Shown here: piece by piece, positions 33,831 to 46,195 of the stretch
Numbering within the stretch: position 1 is the first letter of the stretch
Layout: the number at the start of each line of letters is the position of its first letter
NCBI GenBank assembly: GCA_963575745.1
Contig: CAUYUJ010015838.1
Coordinates: 136,001-200,000, forward strand
DNA from: Prorocentrum cordatum
Lineage: Eukaryota > Sar > Dinophyceae > Prorocentrales > Prorocentraceae
Reading direction: 5' to 3'
Length of the DNA stretch: 64,000 bases
The notes under the pieces: generated by a model
Seen by the model: the letters and a program-made list of their open reading frames with translations, nothing else
Told to the model about the DNA's origin: nothing
Database searches by the model: none
Made by a program: the position numbers and the translations under genes

Positions 33831-34149
33831 CGCCGTACGTCGACAGCGCCGCCGCCGGCGGCGGCGGCGGCGGCCGTCGTGGCTCGGGCACAGAGGTTCC
33901 TGGGTCACCTGAATAACTTCGCACACCGCGCTCTGCGATGCGCGACGCGCGATCTTCGCGCCCTCGCGCCGCCGCACTGGAGAAGGGCAACTCGCCGGCC
34001 CAGACTGCGACGCGCGAAACGCGATTATCTTTGCGACCCCACGGGTGACCTTGGGCCCGAGGGTTCGAGCACGCCTGCGGGAGGGCGCCCAGGGACGGCG
34101 ATCGAGGCTTTCCCTCGGCGGCTCTGCATCGTCGTCGCCGTCGTCGTCG

Positions 34150-34845
34150 GAGGGGAGGATGGGGAGGAGGAGGAGGCGGAGACGGAGGAGGAGGAGGAGG
34201 AGGAGGAGGAGGAGGAGGAAGAGAAGGAGGAGGAGGAGGCGGAGGATCAGGAGGAGGAGAAGGAGGATCAGGAGGAGGAGGAGGAAGAGAAGGAGGAGGA
34301 GGATCAGGAGGAGGAGAAGGAGGATCAGGAGGAGGAGGAGGAGGAGAAGGAGGAGGACGGATGGGGGAAGGAGCATTGTGTTCGAAGGGGTTCCTAAGTT
34401 TGTTCTATTTTGGCCCAAAGGGTTCCCGAAGCTCTTGGGGTCGAGGAGTAAAGGAAGGAAGAGGGAGTGGGGCACAGCGAAGGGACTAGAACACTCAGCG
34501 TGAGGGAATGGGGGGCACAACGGAGAGGGGACTACGTCTGCCAGCGTGAGCGAAACATAACAACAAAAACGAGGGCGTGAAATGAATCACGACCTTAGAC
34601 TCCCAATCACGCCTGATAGGCTTCTTCGAGCCGGACGGGGACGAGTGCGCCCGGAAGGGCCTCGGGAACCCGTCTTGGGACCCCACGGAGGAGGAGGAGG
34701 AGGAGGAGGAGGAGGAGGAGGAGGAGGAGGAGGAGGAGGATCAGGAGGAGGAGGAGGAGGAGGAGGAGGAGGACAAGGAGGAGGCGGAGGAGGAGGAGGA
34801 GGGGGGGGGCGAGGAGGATGAGGAGGAGTAGGAGTAGGAGTAGGA
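34150..34845. repeat. GGA triplet arrays
   Basis: GGAGGA arrays with GGATCA interruptions at 34165-34355 and 34690-34845. Unique sequence between, 34360-34690, shows no gene. Confidence 0.9.
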
Positions 34846-34849
34846 GTCA

Positions 34850-35110
34850 AGCTAGCCAGCTCGAGCGAGTCAAGCATGGCATGCCCAGTCCCACCCGCCC
34901 TCCCACAACATAAGAAGCAAAGCTGGCACAACTGGGGGCCGAAGTCACACCGGCCAGCCGGTTTGGTACAGCTGATGCGGCCGCGATGGCGGTTGCCGAC
35001 GGGAACTGGCGAGCGCGTGTTGAATGCCGCGCACGCATTGCCAGACGAGTCGAGAATGGCCCGGTACACCGCAGGAAGCCAGAGGTGGCCGGAGGAAGCC
35101 CGACGGTCTG
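34850..35110 (-). CDS. Possible Cys-rich exon
   Basis: The minus-strand frame reads HLWLPAVYRAILDSSGNACA, then ISCTKPAGRCDFGPQLCQLC and FLCCGRAGGTG. It is open over about 250 nt and coding-like. Other frames are also open here, so strand and frame are uncertain. Confidence 0.3.
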
Positions 35111-35124
35111 ACAGGACACCCCAA

Positions 35125-35515
35125 AGCATTTTTGTGAAAAAGCATTGGGTTTTTGATGTTTTTATGTTGAAATGCTTGCAAACACACGGTGTTCGGTAGG
35201 ATTCTGACATGAACGCGCGAGTGTGCTCTTTGTGGTATTTTTTGCACAGGATTCGCGGCCTGGGTGCATGACAGAGCATCGCGAGTGCACCGCGCGATGA
35301 CGTGAAATCGCTGGATTTGACAGAATTCTTAAGATTCCTATGGTTTTCCTATGATTTCAGCAAGAGAGCCCGGGCGGGAAATTGTACAATTTTTGTGAAA
35401 AAGCATTGGGTTTTTTTATGTTTTTATGTTGAAATGCTTACAAACACACGGTGTTCGGTAGGATTCTGACATGAACGCGCGCGTGTGCTCTTTGTGTTAT
35501 TTTTTGCAATGGATT
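35125..35515. repeat. AT-rich repeat H, two direct copies
   Basis: AAGCATTGGGTTTTTGATGT with TTTTATGTTGAAATGCTT, CACGGTGTTCGGTAGGATTC and GCGAGTGTGCTCTTTGTG occurs at about 35137 and 35400. Diverged copies lie inside the 0.8-1.0 kb tandem units at about 49320, 50110 and 51105. Confidence 0.82.
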
Positions 35516-35864
35516 ATCGCCGTGGACGACAGGACGTCCATGTCGAGAGGAAAAAATAAGAAAAATGTTGATTTTGTATTGTTTTTTTTAGGATGGGACC
35601 ACCCGGATGCGCCCGCTATCTGCCGGCCTGAGGGGGGAGTAGGAGTATATTCTAATAAGGAATAAGGATAGGAGAGGAGGAGGAGGAGGAGAGGAGGAGG
35701 AGGAGGAGGAGGGGGGTCGCCTGGGAGGCTCCGTGGGGAATCTTCGAGTCTTCGGCAGGCCGTCCTATGGAAGGCATGTTTTGAGGCCGGCGACGAACGG
35801 AGGCGAGGAACGAAAAGGAACCGCCCCTAGGCCCAGAGGCCGCAGAAGCGCGCTCCAGCCGCGA

Positions 35865-36012
35865 TCCTCCTCCTCCTCCTCCTCCTGATCCTCCTCCTCA
35901 TCCTCCTCCTCCTCCTCCTCCTGATCCTCATCCTCCTCCTGCTCCTGCTCCTTCTCCTCCTCCTCCTCCTCCTCCTCCTCCTCCTCCTCCTCCTCCTCCT
36001 CCTCCTCCCCTT
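35865..36012. repeat. CTC triplet array
   Basis: CTC/TCC with CTGATC interruptions. A smaller GGA array lies at 35675-35710. Confidence 0.9.
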
Positions 36013-36164
36013 CTCCTCGACAGAGGCAGACCGCCAAAAAGCAAACCGCCGAGAGCGTCCAACGAAACCCCTGGAAACGGCTGGAGGGCCTCCGAAGATG
36101 ACGACGATGCTTACATACTCATTCCGACGCGGTTGTCGCGTACGCGCGTTCTTATGTTTTTGTT

Positions 36165-36545
36165 GTTTGTGTGCGTCTTTGTGTGTGTGTGCGTGTGCGT
36201 GTGCGCGCGTGTGTGAGAGAGATTGTGTGTATATATGTATTCCCGCTCTGGCGGCGCGCCGTTTCGCTCCAGTTGGCGTTGCGTATCTTGATCTTACCCC
36301 TGGTCATCCATGCGGGTGACCTCTGACTGGCCACGGCGCTGCTCGCTCTGAGCGGCTTGGGGGCTCGGCCTTTGACGCGCGCGCCTGTTTCTCTTCTCTG
36401 ATCTTTCGACGCCCCGTCGCTGCGCGCGGGGCCGCGACGCCCAAAAGGTGTGCGTGGGTGTGTGTGAGTGTGTGTGTGTGTGTGCGTTTGTGTGTGAATG
36501 TGTGTGTGTGTGAATGTGTGTGTGTGTGTTTGTGTGTGGTTGGGT
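36165..36545. repeat. GT-rich dinucleotide tracts
   Basis: (GT)n with GC/GA interruptions at about 36168-36235 and 36448-36540. Cys/Val and Thr/His ORFs here are artefacts. Confidence 0.85.
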
Positions 36546-36690
36546 CCGCTTTCGCTCTCGAGCGCCGTCCTCCACGCAAGTTCGCACTTCAACACGGCGC
36601 TGCCCGTCTTAAAGCTGTAGATCGCGGCTGCAAAGTGCCGCATCGCCAGCGGAGGACACATTGCGTCTATGCGTGTCGCTGTTTTCTTTG
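36545..36690 (-). CDS. Possible exon, unknown protein
   Basis: The minus-strand frame reads CPPLAMRHFAAAIYSFKTGS, then AVLKCELAWRTALESES, with coding-like codons and an AG acceptor (CGCATAG|ACG) near the start. The alternating hydrophobic helices could suit a helical-repeat protein, but this is a guess from a short fragment. Confidence 0.4.
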
Positions 36691-37399
36691 CACGTGCCCG
36701 CACGTATGGACAAATTGTCCTGGCAGCGCCAATGCTTGACTTTTGTTACCGCTGGGTCGCAACCCACTGGCGCGTCGGAAGGACAAGTGTGTGCGCGTGC
36801 GTGTGTGGTGGGGACATCAGGGACCCTGGCCGACACGATGCCGCCTTCCTTCGCAGCTTCCTCCACCTCCTGGCCTCGTCGCGGCCTTGATTCTCGTGCG
36901 CCTGCTCCGTTTAAGGGAAGCGCCGGCGGGGTCCCTGAGTGGCTGGCTCATCGAGGGCTCCCCCTTGGACCTTGGGTGTTCCCAAGGGCCAGAGGTCTGC
37001 ACTCCCTCCCCTCTCCCCCTGTGCGTTCCCGAAGACAAATCTTTGAATCTCCCCTTGAGGCTGCAGCCGGCCCTCCGTGCGCTGGGGCGCTTCCAGTACG
37101 TAATACGCTCCTGGCTGCGGGAAGGGCTCCTTCATAAACCGACATTACACCTATTCGGTGTCCCCCCCTGTTTTCTGCAGAGAGCCCACGGCCGCATACC
37201 GCGGCCACCCCGTGTGGGGACGGAGCAGATAATGGGATTGACCGTGGGTTAGCCTTCTGGCCCCCACCCAAGCCTGCCGGCCTCCCCCCTGTGCCTGCTT
37301 TTCATGCTAGCACGCGGTCCCCTCGGCAGTTCTACCATTGGGCCTGATCGCTTGCTGCTGCCCCTGCGGTACCTCCCCTTGGGTACCCTGGCCGCTCCC

Positions 37400-37900
37400 C
37401 CTTGCGCGCCTGGCAGGTACGGCGCTCCCCCTTCCGCACAAGTGGACCGCTCCCCCTTCCGCACAGTTGGGCCACCCGCTTCCCCTCAGGCGCCTCCTTC
37501 CGCGCCTCGCCGGTGGTCCGCTCCTCCTTCCGCGCAGGTGTGCCGCTCCCCTTCCGCACAGGTGGGCCGCTGTGGGCCGCTCCCCCTTCTGCACTGGTGG
37601 GCCGCCCCCTTCCGCACAAGCGCTCGTGGCCTGTTCCCTGGCCGCTCCCCCTTTCGCGCCGCGGGTCATCAGGTCTCGGCGCTCTCCGTCCTGACCGCTG
37701 GGCCCATGCCAACACCTGTCCGGCTCCCCCAGCGTGCGGTCCCCTTGGCAGCTCTGCCGGTGGGCCTGCTCGCTCGCTGCTCCCTCCCTGCCGCTCCTGC
37801 TCCCCCCTGGCCGCCCCATTCCGCGCCTCGCAGGTCAGCCGACCTCTCCCAGGTCATCAGATCTCGGCGCCCTCCCTCCCCAGTCCAGCTCCACGCCGCT
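37400..37900. repeat. Degenerate GC-rich tandem phrases
   Basis: CGCTCCCCCTTCCGCACA and GGTGGGCCGC recur every 30-50 bp with much variation. The surrounding 36700-38500 is GC-rich with overlapping frames on both strands. I could not pick a real gene. Confidence 0.55.
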
Positions 37901-38514
37901 CCCCCATGATGGCGTGGCTCCGCATCTTTGTCGCATGCCCTTCGCTTACATGCCGGCATCTCTTGACGTGCTCATCGCAACACACTCGTGGCGGCCAGCG
38001 CTCCGCCCTTCTCCCGCTCCCATCGCGCCGCGCAGGTCACCAGATCTCGGCGCTTGGCCTAGCCGCTGGGTTCGCCAGCACCGCCGGCTCCCCCATTGGT
38101 GTGGTGACTGCATCAACATGTGACAGGCATTTCTCCGTGCAGCCGTTTGCTGCTTGTCCAACGTCAGCCCCTTTGGTATTCTTACGGGCTGAGATTGACT
38201 GGCTGGTCTGGACGTTCCATACTTGCCCATTCGTGGCACCGCTCCCCCACTCGGCTCTGCCCCGCCGCCGTCGGGCTGCCTTCCCCCCCCAGCTGCTGCC
38301 CGGCGCCGCGGCTGGCCCCCACCCCCCCCAGCGTCCGCCCCGCCGCAGCCGGGACTTGCCTGAGCGGGCCTGGTTTCCTCTCTTCCCGTTGCGCCGGGGT
38401 CTTCCCCTCACCTCCCGCGCATTGCGGCCAAATTTGCATCCAGCGCGCCCCACTGATTCTGATGCCCTATCGCCGGAGCAACAACATCTGCCCAGCCGCC
38501 GACGCAAAACAATG

Positions 38515-38745
38515 GTGTGTGTGAGAGCGTGTGTGTGTGTGTGTGTTTGTGTGTCTGTGTCGGTGTCTGTGTCTGTGTCTGTGTGTGGGTGTCTGTGTGT
38601 GTGTGCGTCTCTGTGTGTATGCGTGTGCGCCTGCGTGTGTGCGTGTGTGCGGGTGCGTGTGTGTGTGTGTGTGTGTGTGATGTGTGTGTGTGTCTGTATG
38701 TGTGTGTGTGTGTGTGTGTCTGTGTGTGTGTGTGTGCGTGCACGG
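38515..38745. repeat. GT microsatellite
   Basis: Mixed (GT)n/(GTCTGT)n tract of about 230 bp. Confidence 0.92.
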
Positions 38746-38924
38746 ACGTTTCGGTCCATGCGAAGCGAGAGGATTCAGGAAGAGCTGCACAGAAGCTGCA
38801 GCGCCTATGTGCTCAAGCGACGCCCAGGGCGGCGCCGGCGGCAAGGCCGGGGGCCTCGGTCTCGCCCACGAGCGCCGCGAGGTTGAAGAAGTCGACCTGG
38901 GACCCGCGAACATACATAAGATTC

Positions 38925-39420
38925 GCGCCCCCGAGGAAGCAGTTTTGGGTAAATCGGATAAGGTTCACGTTCCCGAGGCCAGAATCCTTTTGCAAATTTG
39001 CTCCAATTCGAGCTACCGATGCAAGAGCCCGTTTGAATTTTACCAGGTTCGCGATCCCGAGGCCAGAACGCCTTGTAAATTGCACTACATTCTCCATCCT
39101 GAGGCCAGAACCTGTTGTAAATTACACCAGGCTCGCGCTCCCGAAGCAAGAACCCTTTGTAAATTACACCGGATTCGCGCCCCAGTACCATAACGCCTTG
39201 CAAGTTACACCACATTCGAGCTCCCGAGGCCAGAATCGTTAGTACATTACCCCAGACCCGTGCCCCCGAAGCCAGGATACTTTTGTTTTCTATTGTACCG
39301 AATTCGCGCTAGCCACAATCTTTGCAAGGTAAGCCAGATTCGCGCCCCCGAGCCGACGATCCCTGGCAAATTAAATTAGATTCGCACGCCCGAGGCAACG
39401 ATCCCTTGCAAATGACGTCA
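38925..39420. repeat. Tandem repeat of about 51 bp
   Basis: Roughly nine diverged units of the form TTCGCGCTCCCGAGGCCAGAA, xCCTTGTAAATTACACCA. The period is 17 codons, so a plus-strand frame shows a degenerate peptide repeat (xPEARTxCKLH). No evidence that it is translated. Confidence 0.78.
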
Positions 39421-41135
39421 CGATAACCAACCGTCCTTGCATGGGGTTCCAACATTGCTTCAAGTAGGCGCCCAGGCGTCCCAACATAACTCTGGCATGA
39501 CTCATTCTGATGGAGGGGGCCAGCGGTAAAAGGCGAAGGTTTTACGGATAAAAACTGCGGGGGCAAGAACAATAATTGCTTTGAACTGCCCAAGATCGCC
39601 GGAACCGCGTTTCTCGACATTACGCGAATTATGGCAGGCAACAACAACTGACACGCCGGTGAGGGGTCACAATGCCGAGGGGGGAAAAATAATCTCACCA
39701 GCCCTTTAGGGCGTGAGTGGTTTAGCGTGATGGCCCAAAGATGGCCCCCCAGGCTAAAGTATCCCTAGATGGTCCCAGGAGGTGCCCAGGAGGCCCCAAG
39801 AAGCCCCCACGATGCTCCCAAGATGCTCCCGAAAGGCTCCCTGAGAGACCCCCAAGAGGCTCCAAGAGCCCCCCAGAGGCACCCAAGACGCCTCAAGAGG
39901 CCACCGGGACAGCCAAGATACCTTGAAGACGCTCCAAGAAAATTCCGAGAACCTCTCGAAAGAAATCCGAAGAGACTCCGAGATGCATCCAAAAGGCCTC
40001 TGACCTTTCTGCTCGCCCACATCCTCCTCCTCCACTTCCTCATCCGCCTGTTCCTCCTCCCTTCTACAATTACATGTTGCTCCCGCTGAATCGCTGGCCT
40101 CATCTTCGGGCGTCCGCTCTTTCCGAATCGTGTTCCAGCTGCAGCGCTGGCCTCACTTCCGCGCGTCCGCTCGTTCCGAATCGTGCTCCCGCTGCAGAGC
40201 TGGCCTTCCTTCCAAATAGGTCCCAAAATCTAGAAAAACCCCCCCCCCCCCCCCCCGAAAAAACCATCGGAAGTGATTCCACACTCGGTGTCGATTCGTT
40301 GATTTTTCGGGCCGCGGAAGCCCCCCACTTTGGGGCGTCGTCGCTTCCAGGAAATATCAAGCGAGAGCCCCGTTCCTGCTTCGGAAAGCAGAGCCAGCGG
40401 ATGCTCTCCATCAGCCCCGCCTTGTGTGGAGCTTTTCGGGGAGCACAAGGCGCCAGACATGGAGCCACGACTCCAGACCGGCCCAGACCTCTCGAAGACA
40501 ACCCACTTACCTTCCAAGGAACTTGGCACCATGCCATGACGTGCTGTGCGGTGTTGTGTTCTGCGCCGCTGTACGATGCCATGCTCTGCGTTGCAATGCT
40601 TTGTGATGCAATGCTTCACTGCGCAACGCCACGCCATGCTATGGCATGCTACGCTCTGCCAGGCTCTCTTACGCCATGCCATGCCGTGCTCTACCATGCA
40701 TCGCGTACCCTCTCGCGATCATTGCCCTGCTCGACATCCGACGATGCGAACAGAGAGGATATCTACGCCATGGTAAGGGATGGGAGGGAGGGGTAGGACG
40801 TCAGATATGACGCCAGCGCACCTAACTTGCCCCCTCGCCCTCCTCCTCCTCCTCCTCCTCCTCCTCCTCCTCCTCCTCCTCCTCTCTTCCTCCTCCTGCT
40901 CCACCTCCGATTCCTCTCCCATCCTTCCCCTCTGGTGCGACGTCTTACCCAGCCCCCAGTCCAGTGCATTCTCCTCAAAATCCCTGATTATGGCAACTCG
41001 TCTGGGCATCGTTTCTGGATGGGCTGGTGGGATAACGCGAAGCGTTTAGAATACATGTTCGCCGCCTGGAGCGCTGTTTTCCCTGGGAGAAAGGACGAGG
41101 AGGGTCCCCTCTGTGATTCCGGAGCTAACATCAAT
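39421..41135. other. No gene recognised; assorted short repeats
   Basis: CCAAGAGG minisatellite fragment at 39740-39920. A 53-bp repeat (CGTCCGCTCTTTCCGAATCG) at about 40111 and 40164. A 16-bp C run at about 40240. GCATG/ATGC-rich phrases at 40520-40700. A CTC array at 40843-40890. Confidence 0.55.
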
Positions 41136-41516
41136 CACGGTCAGAAGCCTTTGCTTAGCGTGGCGCGGCGGCGGGCCCAGCGAAACGCTATGCCCTGCTC
41201 GTGGATAGCGTGTCGCTCCGCTTGGCGGGGCGGGAGGCTGGAAAGGCGCGGGACGGTGACGCTTGGGGATAGCGAAGTGGTTAACTAAGTGTCGCGCGAG
41301 GCGTGGTGGGCCCCCGGCGCCTGGAAAGGCGCGGGACGGTGACGCTTGGGGATAGCGAAGTGGTTAACTAAGTGTCGCGCGAGGCGTGGTGGGCCCCCGG
41401 CGCCTGGAAAGGCGCGGGACGGTGACGCTTGGGGATAGCGAAGTGGTTAACTAAGTGTCGCGCGAGGCGTGGTGGGCCCCTGGCGAGACGCGCTGAATCA
41501 CAGTTTCCGACCGTAT
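41136..41516. mobile_element. Family B element, copy 4, internally triplicated
   Basis: Ends CACGGTCAGAAGCCTTTGC / TTTCCGACCGT match the B termini, and the 5' half (GATAGCGTGTCGCTCCGC) is ordinary. The 3' half carries three near-identical 83-bp units starting CTGGAAAGGCGCGGGACGGT at 41238, 41321 and 41404. The copy is therefore about 165 bp longer than the others. Confidence 0.85.
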
Positions 41517-41815
41517 CCTTCTGTAGGGGAGATCCCCGACGAGAGCCACTGGGCTCTCTGGGCCTCGCGCCAACCCCCAACCTCCGGGCCTCTACGCGCT
41601 CGGTTCTTGTACCCCTCAGCGGCCTTCGCGGCTGCGAGGGCGCGTCTGTGAAGAGGGGGGGAGAGTCAAGGACCCAGGGTTCTGGACTTTTCTAGGCCTT
41701 TGTGGGCCTCTGGGGGCTCCCAGAACATCTGGGGACCTCTACGGGCCTCTATAGGGACTGCTAGGCATTCCCTGCTGCTGCTGCTTCCCATCCTCCTCGT
41801 CATCGGTAGCACCCC

Positions 41816-41988
41816 ACCAGTGAGCGACGCAGAAAAAGGGAGCCTTGCGCGAGAAGGCATGGCATCCTTGCGCGGCGGCTCATGCGGCAAACCGCGTCGA
41901 AAAGGGAGCGCCGAAATGCGACCTTGCGCGGGCAACTGACGCGCGAAGGTCCGCGCAATCGATCCCCTTTCTCAACTCGCTCACGTGT
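41816..41988. mobile_element. Family E element, copy 4
   Basis: Left end CCAGTGAGCGACGCAGAAAA, right end CTTTCTCAACTCGCTCACGT. It shares GGGAGCGCCGAAATGCGACC and GGGCAACTGACGCGCG with the family core. Confidence 0.72.
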
Positions 41989-42413
41989 CTGTCGAGCAAC
42001 GGGCTTGAATATTCTGGATGTGAGGGCCCCTGGCTCGTGCAATTTCCACAAAACCTGTCTGAAAACCGCTTGGCGATAACTGCGGAAGTCCACCGGATCC
42101 CCTCGTTGTCCTCATCGGCGCCCTCCTCCTATCCCTCCTCGCCCTCGTCCTCCTGCGTGATCCCCACCTTGCCTGGCCGCAACGAAGTGTAGTCGCGACC
42201 TCCACCCCCCCCACTTTCACATGGGGGAAAAAGCCCTCCTCCATCCGCCGAGTGGTGCGTCGGCCATGGGCCCCATGGATTTTGCAGGGTCGGAGGGAGG
42301 ATACCAGCGGGCGGCTGCTGGCAGCACCGCAGCTTAAGCGCGCGACCACCGCCTAGCCAGGGCGATCGGTCTCCGCGGAGGTGTGCACCACTGAACGAGC
42401 TTGTGGCCAACTT

Positions 42414-42554
42414 CCCAAACCCACGACGCCATGATTTTGTCATAACGTCGACTTCCGAGGTCTCGACCCATTCCCAAGGACAATTTTTTCCTCCCGAGTC
42501 GTTTTCTGACGATCCCGAGGCCCGGCAAGGGCCCCCAGATGCCGAAAATGGCGA
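42414..42554. repeat. Family F dispersed repeat, copy 2
   Basis: CCACGACGCCATGATTTTGT, GGTCTCGACCCATTCCCAAG, GAGTCGTTTTCTGACGATCC and GAGGCCCGGCAAGGGCCCCC, then TGCCGAAAATGG, collinear with 15067-15224. Confidence 0.8.
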
Positions 42555-42654
42555 CAAACCTCCCGTCCTGATTCTGTCGTTGCTCGAGGGGGAAGGGCTT
42601 CACCCCTCGAAACAGCTTGCTGGTTGGCCTCCGCCCCCCGAGAAACGACTCAAG

Positions 42655-42860
42655 GCAAGGACCCCGCGGACACGGCAAGAGACGCACGGCACCGTTGGCA
42701 CCCACGGCCGCCCCGGGGCCCCACCACCTCACGGCCAAGCTCGGGACACACCATGACGAGCTGCCCGGCCTCGGTGCTCCCAGAGCGCAGCCTCACGGCT
42801 GCAATCAGACTCGCAGCAGTACCCGCACGCACGATGCAGTGACTGCAACTCCTCGACCAA
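42655..42860 (-). CDS. Possible exon, unknown protein
   Basis: The minus-strand frame reads AGTAASLIAAVRLRSGSTEA, then GQLVMVCPELGREVVG. A second minus-strand frame is also open, so this is weak. No family assigned. Confidence 0.28.
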
Positions 42861-42999
42861 GACAAGTCTGGCACGTGCTGCCGCTTCACGACCCGACACG
42901 AAAGACCCCGTCCTCGCCATCTTTTTGTGTGTTGTTCTCTCTCTCTCTCTGTGTATTCTTATCCGTCATCCTGAACCATCATGGCACCCCGCCCCTATC

Positions 43000-44200
43000 A
43001 GCCGAAAAGGTAGGTGACCGAAAAAAATCGGTGACCGAGCACGTGCCCGAAGTTGTGACCCAAAACGTCGTGAGACCGAACATGTGACCGAAATTGGTGA
43101 CCGTCTTGGCTTCAAACCAAACATTTCGGTCACACCCGCGTGCGGTCTGAAATTGTCGGGCGCAAGTTCCCGTCACAGCTGGGCAGAGAGGCAGAGATTC
43201 GGGCACAGTTTCGGTCACGACGCCTCCCCGGTAGAGACGAGGCTACGTGACAACCTCCCCCCCTCCACGCTTCTGCTGCACACCCCTCTGTGATTTTTCT
43301 CCGCACGTGCAACCAACATGCTGCCTCCACCTTCGAGCACTGCATATCACCGCAGCCATGCTGCGTCGCAGCGCGAGGCAGAGGAGCGGATGGGAGAGGC
43401 TGCGGATCTCCCTCTTGGAAGATCTATGAGTCCCCCTTGTCCAATGGCACCTTCGTTATTTCGGGCACCGACTCGCCGATTCTCCCCCCTACGGACCTGC
43501 TCCGTCCTCCACTGCCCCCCCCACTCATCCCTCAGAGGTTCCGCCTCCAACCCTCCCCGTCCCCCAGATCGCCCTCGCCCTCCTCCTCCGCTTCCCCCTC
43601 TGCCGCCTGCCCTCCATCGTCCCCGATCTCCATCTTCACCCTCTGCACTCCACCTCGGCACGGTCGCGTAAGCAAGCGTCTCCCCCTCAAGACGCTGGCC
43701 CGCCGACCCCCGCTGCGTTGGCCCGCAGGCCCCTCGGGGTGGCGGCGCTCGCGGTGGGGCGGTCATAGCCATGAGGGGCCTTGAACCGCAATGAGCAATC
43801 CAACGAGCAGTCCCGCCTCCTCCTGCACGCCGTCTCCCACGTTCAGGACCCAGGACTATGGACATTTGATTCTTGTCAGGAGCTGCCCTCGCCCCCGCCC
43901 CTCCTCGTCCCAGCACCAAAGCATCGCTGGCCGGGAGGCGGGGGCTATTTTTTAAAAAGGTCGGCATCACAACCAAAAGGGGGGGCGACCCCAGGGTGAA
44001 GGGAGAACGGACGGGCGGGGACGTCACGGGAGGACACAGCAGCAGGAGGAGGAGGAGCGAGAGGGGCGAGGAGAAAGAGACCAGCAGCCGCATCCTGCTC
44101 CTCCTCCTCCTCCTTCTCCTCCTCCTCCTCCTCCTCCTCCTGCTCGCCCTCCACCTCCCCCCTAGTCATCCTCCTCCGCTTACCCGCCCTGTCCTCACTG
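43000..44200. other. No firm gene
   Basis: GGTGACCGAAA-type phrases recur at 43010-43110. CT-rich DNA follows, then a CTC array at 44095-44150. The minus-strand frame over 43347-44093 is long but low-complexity and unrecognised. Confidence 0.4.
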
Positions 44201-44417
44201 TCACCGTCCTCCCCTCCTCCCCCCCAACATCCTGCTCATCCTGCTCGAGGAACAAGGGAAGCTCCCACCTCCCGCGCGCGGGGGGAAGGAAGATGATGAG
44301 GAGGAGAAGAATGAGTTCGAGAAGAGAGCAGGTTTGGGGATGTTTGGGAGCTCTTTTGGCGGGTTGGGCCTGAGACCTCTAGAAACCTCGACCCCGTCCC
44401 CCAGACCCCTGGGGTTC

Positions 44418-46103
44418 TCACCTCGGGGCACCAATTTCTCATCCTTGAATATTTCTTCATGGCCCTTGGCCCGCAAGCGGGCCTCGAAGGGCCGAACAGA
44501 TCGGGGAACACCACCGTCACGATTCTCTCATGGCGTTAACCTCAAAGTTGACTGCCCTACCTATCAGGGGTATGTGTCAGCCAGCAGCTCGAGGCAGTGG
44601 CGACAAGGGCGCCCCCCCGAGGCCCAAAGAGTCTTGAGTGTCGAGCACGTGCAGAAACCTCAAACCTCGAAGTTTAGGAGTTCATTCTCCGTCGACCAGA
44701 GGGTCTCTCAATGACTCCACGACGCTCAGGAGCTCCTTGGCGGTCTTGTCGCGCTCCACCTCCTCGAGCAACCCGAGGTCGTACTCGATCTGGCCCCAAT
44801 GCAGGGGGAAGGACAGCGGCAAGTGTGACAGCAGAGCGAGCAGCCACGCACACACACACACACCACAGACACACACACACACACACACATCCGTAGCCAT
44901 TTTGGCTCAAGTTGCTTCGGCTCAAGACTGCTGCCGCTGGGCTTCCCTCCGTCGGTCGCCCGCCTCGGTCCGATGCCTGCGACGAAGCGGGACGCCCGCG
45001 CCATCGCGCTGGATGCTGCTCGGGGCTCGGCCCTGGCCGTCCACGCGGCTGCGGGGCTGACGGGAGGCGCTGGAGAGCTCGCAGCGGCGAGGCTCCTGCG
45101 CGCTGCCGATGGCATCATCAGGTCGGCCGTGGCGCTCCTCGCTGCCCCGGTGCCGCCGCCAGCGCAGCCCCAGGCCCCAATGGGCCCTCGGAGGCGCAGG
45201 CGCCCGCGTGGGCGCGGCGGCAAGCGGGAAGCGGGCCAACCCCTGGCCGACAAGATGGAGCTCAGCGACGGCATGGCGGCGGCGGAGCAGTGCGGCCTCG
45301 AGGACACCGCGCCCTCGGCTGCGGCGACGCTCGCCCCTGGCGTCGAGGTGGAGGCGACCGCGGACGGCGGAGGCGCCGACGCTGGAGCTGCGCGAGCGGG
45401 CCTGGAGCTCGTGCACGCGCCTGCGGCGGCGGCCGACGGCGACGGCGACGACAGGATGAGCATCCCTGAGGACGAGTGGGCCGACTCGGTTCAGCGGCGT
45501 GCCAGGCCGCCTCCACAGCTGCTGGCGCCAGCCGCCCTCCCCGCCCTGCCCGTCGGCGCGCGGGTGCGGGTCACCGAGGGCGCCAGCGCGCGTGCGACAG
45601 CGGTGGTCCTCCTCGACATGGAGGATGGCCTCGTCGCGATCACCTTGGAGGACAACATCGAGGTGTCTTTCACGGTCCCGCGTGGCGCGCTGGAGTTGCT
45701 GGCGCAGCGGCCCGCCAAGTCGGGGTGAGGCCCTCGGGCCGACTCGGCGTGAGGCGAAGGCCTGCGGGAGCGGGCGGCGCGGCTCCCGCAGGCGGCGGCG
45801 GCGGGGCTGGGCGCTCCTCGTCGCTACGTTTTGTCGTCCCGCCAGTTATCCGTGCGATGCTGGGCGGAAGGGGGCTGGGCCTGATGCGGACCTTTTTGGT
45901 GCATCCCAGTCCCAGGGCTGGGCCCGATGCGTTCTCGTGGCGAGTGCATCCCAGCCCTTTTATGACACACTTGTGCGTATCTTTTCGCTCCGCGATTTGA
46001 TAAGAGTGTGCTGGGCCTCAGTGGCTCGCGGCCTCAGTGGCCTCTGTTGTTCAGGGTTTTGTTCGTCTCACTTGTGGTTTCGGACGACTCTCCTCCGACG
46101 TGC

Positions 46104-46147
<44 letters not shown>

Positions 46148-46160
46148 ACACACACACACA

Positions 46161-46195
<35 letters not shown>

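Noticed and set aside
44890-44911. SL match as an SL-RNA gene
   Set aside because: No donor GT directly after the SL, no snRNA-like tail and no tandem copies. A relict SL and an ORF follow instead.
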